DNA from: Lineus longissimus
Lineage: Eukaryota; Nemertea; Pilidiophora; Heteronemertea; Lineidae
Direction of reading: 5' to 3'
Assembly: GCF_910592395.1 (NCBI RefSeq)
Contig: NC_088314.1
Coordinates: 17,953,998 to 18,017,997, forward strand
DNA length: 64,000 nucleotides
Shown here: piece by piece, positions 56,501-64,000 of the stretch
Layout: each line of letters opens with the position of its first letter
How positions within the stretch are numbered: the stretch's first letter is position 1
The notes under the pieces: model-generated
Seen by the model: the letters and a program-made list of their open reading frames with translations, nothing else
The model's database searches: none
Told to the model about the DNA's origin: nothing
Program-made: the position numbers and the translations under genes

Positions 56501-57284
56501 ATGCTATGAGTTTCCCCTACTATCATGCAAAAGGCAGCATCATGAACCATTCAAGGTTCCCACAGAATCCTCACAACGTCACGATGGCCACGTGGAGCAC
56601 CGATTTTGCCGTATGGTGTGATCTTGGGGCAGTTCTCATTTCGACTGTCACTAGGAACCTAAGTTGATTTAGTAGTATGTGATTATTTTAACATGTTTTA
56701 TTCATTTTGTTAGTCATGTGCGTTATATGCGTTATATTTAGCATTTTGCGAATTATGTATACACTCTTATTTTGCTCAGGACGAAGTATGCGTTTTGTTT
56801 CGAGTGTGGATCCTGTCTTTGTGAATTGGTTGTGTTTTGTTTTGCTCTGTTTGGCACCTCTCCACTGCCAATTTGTTTACTATTAGATTAATTAGCATAT
56901 TAATGAACTAATTCACATTATTTATGATAATTAGTGGATGTACTAAGTGTATTGATATTGCAGTAAATATGTCTTGTATATTCTGGCATTTGAAGAAAAC
57001 ATTGGAAAGATTTTTATTTTGATAGTTCTTTTTCAATGAGAAGTATTGGGCATGTTGTAATGTATTCTTGGATTGACAACACTGGACTCTTCGACAAATC
57101 ATTTGTCAGTACACTGCACTGCGTATAGTTTTCAGCGCTGTGCTGTACGACCAATTTAGGGGGATAGGGGGGGGGGGGGTTACATGGTATACATTGACCA
57201 CTGCATTAGGTAAGCAGAATATTTCTCTAATCGCATGCACCTGTACTCAGTTCGGACCAAAGTGACTGAACCCTTGGTTTTAAG

Positions 57285-57535
57285 GTCATGAAGTGGATGG
57301 TCCAGCAAAATGACAAATATGATTTGTATGACTATGATTCGGAGGTCATGATTCTAAGGTCATTATAAAGTGGATGGTCCAGCAAAATGTATGACCATGA
57401 TTTAGAGGTCATGATTCTAAGGTCATTATGAAGTGGATGACCTAGCAAAACAATAGAAATTTATTGTTGGACCATGATTCTAAGGTCGTAAAGTGGATGG
57501 CCCAGCAAAATGTATTGTTTGACCATGAGTAAAGA
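57285..57535 (+). repeat. Short tandem duplications with GGTCATGA / AAGTGGATGG words
   Basis: AGTGGATGGTCCAGCAAAATG-like segments recur four times at 60-70 bp intervals, alternating with GATTCTAAGGTCAT. Imperfect. Confidence 0.65.
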
Positions 57536-57769
57536 CATCTATGTGCAGTTCTCTTGAACCTTTAATAGGAAATGCATGTATAGAAAGAAAAATGTAGTGA
57601 AAAACTCCCAGAAATAAAAATCTGCATTTTGTAATGTGTCTAAATAGTGTTTCTTGTTTTAGTTCTTACTTTAGAGGAAAGATTTCTTACTCTCTCTTCA
57701 GAGAAAAGACTTCTTACTTCGAAGGCTCTGTAAGTTGAGTATTCATGACAAGTTCATACTCGAAATTCC

Positions 57770-58990
57770 TGCTTCACCAGCCGCAGGTGTGAAAACGGGT
57801 CACTTTATCTCCTTACCACCAGAGGCAGGGTGTAAAAGAAGGAGGATTAAGCTGTAAAAGACTGGACTATGCCTTTTGCTACACCAGTCACGAATGGGAA
57901 AATATACTGCCTGTTTCACCAGCGAAAATGCCCAAAAGACCAAAAACTACCAGTATTCCTCCTTTTTCACCAGTCCGCAGTCTGTGAAGGACATGGTACT
58001 TTTCCTCCTGCTACACCAGCCCGCAGTCTGTGAAGGACATGGGACTATTCCTCCTGCTACACCAGCCCGCAGTCTGTGAAGGACATGGGACTATTCCTCC
58101 TGCTACACCAGTCCACAATCTGTAAAGGACATGGGACTATTCCTCTTGCTACACCAGTCCGCAATCTGTGAAGGACATGCGACTATTCCTCCTGCCATAC
58201 CAGTCAACGGTTGTAAATGACAGGGGACCAAGTTGTGAAAGACAAGGGGGCATTCCTCCTGCTACACCAGGTGATTGTTGTGAAAGACAAGGGACAATAC
58301 CCCTAGCTTCACCAGCCACAGGTTGTGAAAGACCAGGGAGTACAACTCTAACATCACCAACTACAAGTTGTGAGAGGTGGTGTACCAATTCAGTTGTGAA
58401 AGACAGTGAAGTATTTATTCCTCTTACTATATCGACCACAGGTTGTGAAAGACAGGGGACAAAGTTGTGAACGACGACAGGTGACTTTTCCTCATGTGAC
58501 ATCAGCTACAGTTTTGGGAAACTGGGACAATCCTCCTGCTACACCAGGCGCTTGTTGTGAAAGACAAGGGACTATACCTGGGGTCTATATCTCCTGCCTC
58601 ACAAGTCACAGGTTGTGACAGACAGGCAACTGCACCCATGCTAGAGGTTGCTTCAAGTTTCACTGCTTGTGAGAGACAAGTTACTCTGCATCATGCGTCA
58701 CCAGCTACAGGTTGTGAGAGACAGGAGACCCAGCTGTAAAAGAGAGGTGTTCCATCTACTCCAGCCGCAATGGGTGAAATACATGTACAGGGAACTTTAT
58801 CTCCAGCATTGCCAGCCATAATTTTTAAAGGCAGGGGAATATTTCTTCCTGCTACACCAGCAACAGGTTGTGAAAGATAGGGACCATTCTTTCTGCTGCA
58901 CCAGGCGCAAGCTATGAAAGACTGGGGACCATTCCTCCTTCTATCGAGACTGTTTCCTCCTGCATGCTACAACAGCAACCTGTTGAGAAA
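57770..58990 (+). repeat. Minisatellite field, plus orientation
   Basis: Repeats of GACTATTCCTCCTGCTACAC plus a GTTGTGAAAGACA-type word, unit about 45-70 bp. It is the mirror image of the field at 59130-60860. Confidence 0.8.
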
Positions 58991-59023
58991 GACACTGGAT
59001 CTCAGACACCAAGAATGGTTAAC

Positions 59024-59117
59024 CTACTGAAGGCTTAGGGGCAGGATCGGTTCACCACTAGCTGGTCAGATGGTGGGTGCCTCTGGTGGTCTACTGATTC
59101 TTCCCCTAAGCCTCAAG
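59024..59117. repeat. Inverted repeat at the turning point of the minisatellite field
   Basis: CTACTGAAGGCTTAGGGGCA pairs with the complement in TTCCCCTAAGCCTCAAGTAG about 45 bp away. It lies where the surrounding satellite changes orientation. Confidence 0.75.
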
Positions 59118-59129
59118 TAGGCCACCCAG

Positions 59130-60860
59130 TCTGGGTGTAGCTGGTGTAGCAGGAGGAATAGTCCCGAATCTTTCATAACTTGGTCCCCTGTCGTTCACAA
59201 ACAAACAGTGGCTGGTGTAGCAGAAGGAATAGTCCTCTGTCTTTTACAACTTGGTCCCCTGGTGTAGCGGGAGGAATAAGCCCCAGTCGTTTACAACTTG
59301 GTCGCCTGTGTTTAACAACCAGTGGCTGGTGTAACAGGAGGAATAGACCCCGGTCCTAACAACCTGGTTTCCTGTCGTACTCATCTGGTGGCTGGTGTAA
59401 CAGGAGGAATAGTCCCCTGTCTTTCACCACCTGGTCTTCTGTCGTTCACAACCGGTGGCTGGTATAGCGTGAGGAATAGTCCCCCGTCTTTCACATTTTG
59501 GTCCCTTCTCGTTCACAACCGATGGCTGGTGCAGCAGTAGGAATAGTCCCCTGTCTTTCGCCGCCTGCGGACTGGTGTAGCAAGAGGAACACAATGTAGT
59601 TATCTGTCTTTCGCAACTTTTGGCTGGTGCAGCAGGCGACAATAGCCCCATGTCATTCTTTAATAGTATGTGACTGATAGCCGGAAAATAGGCCACGGTC
59701 TTTCATAACCTAGCAATTCACAACCGGTGGCTGGTGTAGCAGGAGGTATAGTCCCTGGTCTTTCCACAACTTGGTATCCTGCCGGCAAAGGGTGGCTTGT
59801 GTAGCAGGAGAAATAGTCAGGAATAGTCATAAGTCTTTCTTAACTTGGTCTTCTGTCACTCACAACCAATTGCTGGTGTAGCAGGAGGACTAGTCCCATG
59901 TCTTTCACAACTTGGTTCCTTGTCGTTCACAACCGGTGGCTGGTGTAGCAGGAGGAATAGTCCCCAGCCTTTCACAACTTGGTTCCTTGTCATTCAAACC
60001 GATGGCTGGTGTAGCAGGAGCAATAGTCCCCAGTCTTTCACATCTTGGTTCCTTGTCATTCACAACCGATGGCTGGTGTAGCAGGAGGAATAGTCCCCAG
60101 TCTTTCACATCTTGGTTCCTTGTCATTCAAACCGATGGCTGGTGTAGCAGGAGGAATAGTCCCCAGTCTTTCACATCTTGGTTCCTTGTCATTCACAACC
60201 GATGGCTGGTGTAGCAGGAGCAATAGTCCCCAGTCTTTCACATCTTGGTTCCTTGTCATTCAAACCGATGGTTGGTGTAGCAGGAGAAATAGTCCCCAGT
60301 TTTTCACAACTTGGTCTCCTGTCGTTCACAACCGGTGACTGGTGTAGCAGGAGCAATAGTCCCCAGTTTTTCACAACTTGGTTCCCTGTCGTTCACAACC
60401 GGTTGCTGGTGTAGCAGGAGGAATAGTCCCGTCTTTTATGACTTGGTCTCCTGTGGTTCACAATCGGTGACTGGTGTATCAGGAGGAATAGTCCCTGGTC
60501 GTTCACAGCTCGGTCTCCTATTGTTCACAACCGGTGGCTGGTTTAGCAGCCAGGAGGAATAGTCCCCAGTCTTTCACAACTTGGTTCCTTGTCGTTCACA
60601 ACCGGTGGCTGGTGTAGCAGGAGGAATAGTCCCCAGTCTTTCACAACTTGGTCTCCTGTCGTTCACAACCAGTGACTGGTGTAGCAGGAGGAATAGTCCC
60701 CAGTCTTTCACCACCTGGTCTCCTGTCGTTCACAACCGGTGACTGGTGTAGCAGGAGGAATAGTCCCCAGTCTTTTACAACTTGGTTCCTTGTTGTTCAC
60801 AACCGATGGCTGGTGTAGCAAGAGGAATAGTCCTCTGTCTTTTACCACTTGGTCCCCTGT
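59130..60860 (-). repeat. Minisatellite field, minus orientation, ~66-67-bp units
   Basis: About 25 units of GGCTGGTGTAGCAGGAGGAA, TAGTCCCCAGTCTTTCACA and TTGGTTCCTTGTC(G/A)TTCA. Units near 59940-60300 are nearly identical, so the array homogenised recently there. Confidence 0.88.
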
Positions 60861-61515
60861 TGCTGTGGGATAGAACCTCCACCAGAGGGGAGAGGCCGTG
60901 ATATTGCCCTAGGGGCATTAGGCACTTCAAGTAAGCTATTTAGGTTGTCTCTGGCCAGGCTGGGCCCGTCTTCAAATGCGTTGTGGGATAGAAACTCCAC
61001 ACCCAAGGCAGAAGGGTCCTGATTGTCCCAGGGACGCAAGGTACTTTGAGTAGGCTACTCAAGTTGTCTCTGGCCAGGCTGGGCCTGTCTTCAAATGTGT
61101 TGTGGAATAGAAGCTTCACAACCAAGGCAGAAGGGTCCTGATTGTCCCAGGGACGCGAGGTACTTTGAGTAGGCTACTTAGGTTGTCTCTGGCCAGGCTG
61201 GGCCTGTCTTCAAATGTGTTGTGGAATAGAAGCTTCACAACCAAGGCAGAAGGGTCCTGATTGTCCCAGGGACGCGAGGTACTTTGAGTAGGCTACTTAG
61301 GTTGTCTCTGGCCAGGCTGGGCCTGTCTTCAAATGCGTTGTGGAATAGAAACTCCACACCCAAGGCGGAAGGGTCCTGATTGTCCCAGGGACATGAGATG
61401 CTGTAGTCAGGCTGCTTGAGTTGTCCCTGGCCAGGCTTGGCCGGTCTTCAAGCGCAATGTGGGATAGGAGCTCTCTCAGAGGCAAGTTCTGCTGTTGTCC
61501 CAGGGACATAAGGAG
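60860..61515. repeat. 119-bp tandem repeat, about 5 copies
   Basis: GGCCAGGCTGGGCC-type motif at 60953, 61072, 61191, 61310 and 61429, exactly 119 bp apart. The unit also has GTCCTGATTGTCCCAGG. Confidence 0.9.
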
Positions 61516-61677
61516 ATTTCAGGGGTAGGTCGCAACAAAGAAGAGAAGCAAGGTTGTCTTCGTCATCGGAGCAAGGGTCTCATCTCGGAGGAGTCTGAAG
61601 ATTAGCTTGTCGAGGTCAATTCATGTTTAGCCCAAGGGAGACCATTACGGCCAATGATATAGAATGTCTTCAAGTTC

Positions 61678-62075
61678 AGAAATACATAAATTAGGAATTC
61701 TGAGAAGTGGGGTGTTCTGGGGTAGGCTTAGCAATCTCACACTCTTTTTTAATCGAGTGCGAATTATGGAAAGGGGCTTAACAGAGGAACAGGACAAAGC
61801 CACAGATACTGTTCAAAGAGTTTTGTCTCACGGGTTTCAAGGTTAAGAAAAGTAGCAAAATTTACCAAACCCGGGGAGGTCTGAAATACATCAATTAGGA
61901 ATTCTTAGAAGTGGGGTGTTTTGGGGTAGGCTTAGCAATCTCACACTCTTTTTTAATCGAGTGTGAATTATGGGAGGGGCCCAACAGAGGAACAGCAGAA
62001 AGCCACAGGTACTGTTCAAAGAGTTTTGTCTCACGGGTTTCAAGGTTAAGACAAGTAGCAAAATTTACCATTGCC
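61678..62075. repeat. ~203-bp tandem duplication
   Basis: ATTAGGAATTCT occurs at 61690 and 61893; both copies continue through CACACTCTTTTTTAATCGAG and CAAAGAGTTTTGTCTCACGG with about 5-8% difference. Confidence 0.85.
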
Positions 62076-62522
62076 TGGGGAGGTCTGGGGTTTATTTCTT
62101 CCTGAAAGATCAACACTGGTGCATGTATAGTACCCCCAGGTTTATGGCACGGCTAAACCGGCCGGCCATGAGGGAATTCCTTTATGGCCCAGTGGTTGGT
62201 GCGTTGGCCCCAGAGTGGAGCAGTTGGCCCCAGAGTTAAGCAACGTTGAGCGCGGTCAACCTTTGGATCGGTGACCGGCACGTACAATACAGTGCAAAAG
62301 GATCACACTCAATAAAGACACAAGACAATTTTACGATATATGACAATAGAATAAATTTATTAATAAACTTGCTACATGTCCATTACAACTATTTCGTCAT
62401 CTATATAGTACACAATCATAATAAAAACTTTTTTGAACATTTTGATTCACTTAGACATTACAACATTGGACACTGGAATGCTCCAAATTAAAACAACATT
62501 GAGGTGACCTTTTACTTCGGTA

Positions 62523-62640
62523 CCCTGATATGAATAAAGTCTAGTAAATGCTTTTACTTCCATTTTGTACAGAAAGGTGTAGTGTAAATGTACATGGAGT
62601 TTAAGATAAAAGCATTTGCTAGTCTTTATTCATATCACCC
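62523..62640. mobile_element. Hairpin MITE, diverged third copy
   Basis: CCTGATATGAATAAAGTCTA and the complement of GGTGATATGAATAAAGACTA at the ends. The inner GTAAATGTACATG motif is inverted relative to the copies at 30287 and 42482. Confidence 0.65.
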
Positions 62641-62850
62641 ATTGCCTCATAGTTTTAAAAGGCCTACTCGCTCATAGATTGGTGAAATTAGAGTACGCGA
62701 CATATAGGACACAGAAGCAAAAATTTACCATACCTATTATGACCAAATCAACTATAGTCGTACTTCCAGCTATCAAATCCCTGTGTCTTTTGCGCTTACA
62801 CCTATGAATTGCCGTGTCTAAATAGACCCGTGTGTCAAATCCACGTGTCT

Positions 62851-62880
62851 ATTAGCCCCATCGAGCTCGATGGGGCTAAT
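62851..62880. repeat. Perfect 30-bp palindrome
   Basis: ATTAGCCCCATCGAG followed directly by its exact complement. It sits within a wider block (62795-63190) where ATTGCCGTGTCTA (62809) is mirrored by TAGACACGGCAAT (62937) and CACCTAT by ATAGGTG, so it may be the centre of a transposon. Confidence 0.8.
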
Positions 62881-63322
62881 CGGGGGCTAATTTTGACCCG
62901 TTTTCAACACGGGTTTTTTGATAGGTGGAAGCTGAATAGACACGGCAATGGCAAGTTCTAAGATCCGGCGACATATGGCGCGGTGTAGTTGCCTCGGTAT
63001 TGCACATGCGAAATTCCCCTCCAACGGGAAAGAAACACAGGAGAGCTCCCTACCTACAGCGCACCTGTCGCCGGGGCTATTAACCATTATCTAACACCAC
63101 TGATAGGTGTAAGTGCGCCCCAGGTTTTTTGACACACGGCGAAGACACAGGTCTTGAAAAAACACGGGGTTTTATGATAGGTGGAACTACGACTTATGAC
63201 CGTTTTGACTGTAAAATGCATTGAACTAAATAAAACAAAAGCGTCCATGTAAAATGTCTATCTGTGATGATGCTGGCAGTTTTCTATAAGCTCTTCTTCT
63301 AATTTGACACCTGAAACGCAGA

Positions 63323-63830
63323 TTGAAGAACTGGTCAGAGAGAAGTGAAAAGGACCCAGTTAAGAAAGAGCATGCATGCAGCTCCATTTATGGAATGAGG
63401 AACTCAAAGTCATCCACAGGGACTGTCCTTGGCATGAAGTGTCAACGGTTTACGAAATTCTTCGAGACTTGTAGAAGGAGTGGTAATGAAAAAGTAAGAA
63501 TGTCTGTAAATTTAACAATAACGGGACAATCAAATGCCAGAAACGTACTAGAAGTGAACAATTTTGTAAATTTTGTAAATGAGGAAAGGACTACAGAGGA
63601 GTATGGACAGATGTCGGAAATGATACGTGATTTATTAATAAAAAGAGATAGTGAAGATTATCATTTCCTTAACAGAATAGAGATAAATGACTTGTTAATA
63701 TACCTGTGTGTTCACTAGTAGTGAACTTTATATATATATATATTTTTTTTTCTTTTCAAGCACCTTTGTAAATAGTTGCACCAACTGTACACTGTACGAT
63801 CAGAAATAAATAAATAAAAAAAATGGAAGA
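63323..63830 (+). other. Unassigned segment with 131-codon frame and AATAAA-rich end
   Basis: The frame at 63323-63718 has ordinary composition (ends MIRDLLIKRDSEDYHFLNRI) but I recognise no family. It is followed by a TA run, then AATAAATAAATAAA at about 63806, which looks like the end of a LINE or an expressed RNA. A different frame across 63390-63480 also looks protein-like, so frameshifts are likely. Coding status is uncertain. Confidence 0.25.
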
Positions 63831-64000
63831 TGTACAGCTCATTGACTGAAACCAATGATGCTTTTAAAGAGGCAAGTGGCAACTTACATTTGCCTTGCAC
63901 GTAACGAGGATTGGGGCTGTCGCAAACTTTCAAGAATGTGGGACGAAATCTTCATTTCACGACATAAGTTCACATTTGCCTACAGATTACGCAACCATTA

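Larger units (their letters stand above)
53634..64000. other. Gene-free region downstream of TDG
   Basis: It holds the TDG 3' UTR and then repeats: a 15-bp satellite, GTCATGA-type repeats, a 3-kb inverted minisatellite field, 119-bp and 203-bp repeats, a MITE and a palindromic block. A G-run is at 57165-57178. No gene was recognised. Confidence 0.6.

Noticed and set aside
58149-60562. Many overlapping 60-117-codon frames
   Set aside because: All arise from the minisatellite field and are open in several frames on both strands.

Overview
This window is invertebrate animal DNA. It has split genes with GT-AG introns, dispersed transposons, tRNA-derived SINEs, MITEs and long minisatellites. The gene content (p38 MAP kinase, nucleostemin/GNL3L GTPase, MFSD5, SMIM4, BRAWNIN, TDG) and the transposon types suggest a slowly evolving bilaterian, perhaps a marine deuterostome or lophotrochozoan. 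I cannot name the species.

Layout. (1) 1-1613: the last two coding exons of a p38-type MAP kinase, + strand. (2) 1614-8215: intergenic DNA full of repeats, including a SINE whose core has become an eight-copy 132-bp array. (3) 8216-16472: a complete 13-exon GNL3/GNL3L GTPase gene, - strand, 599 aa. (4) 18110-30504: a complete 13-exon MFSD5 transporter gene, + strand, 457 aa. (5) 33984-36550: two very small mitochondrial genes on the - strand, SMIM4/UQCC5 (69 aa) and BRAWNIN/UQCC6 (67 aa). Their reading frames lie one after the other in a shared exon, 40 nt apart, so the locus looks dicistronic. (6) 36.6-48.4 kb: repeat-rich DNA. (7) 48423-53633: thymine DNA glycosylase (TDG), + strand, about 618 aa, with an amplified exon 2. 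(8) 53.6-64 kb: no recognised gene, mostly minisatellites, including a 3-kb array in inverted orientation.

The main biological result is the SMIM4-BRAWNIN pair. Both proteins are assembly factors for respiratory complex III, and here they appear to share one transcript, as reported for the Drosophila sloth1/sloth2 locus. Neither is obvious from ORF length; they were found by joining exons across splice sites. The linkage GNL3(L), SMIM4, BRAWNIN, TDG also looks like the source of two human neighbourhoods: GNL3 with SMIM4 (3p21.1) and C12orf73/UQCC6 with TDG (12q23.3).

A second theme is tandem duplication across exon boundaries. MFSD5 has three copies of its first donor site, BRAWNIN has two copies of a donor, GNL3L has a decayed copy of exon 8, and TDG has several serial copies of exon 2 with its acceptor. 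In each case only one copy keeps the reading frame. All gene models here come from reading splice sites and protein similarity by eye; no transcript data were available.
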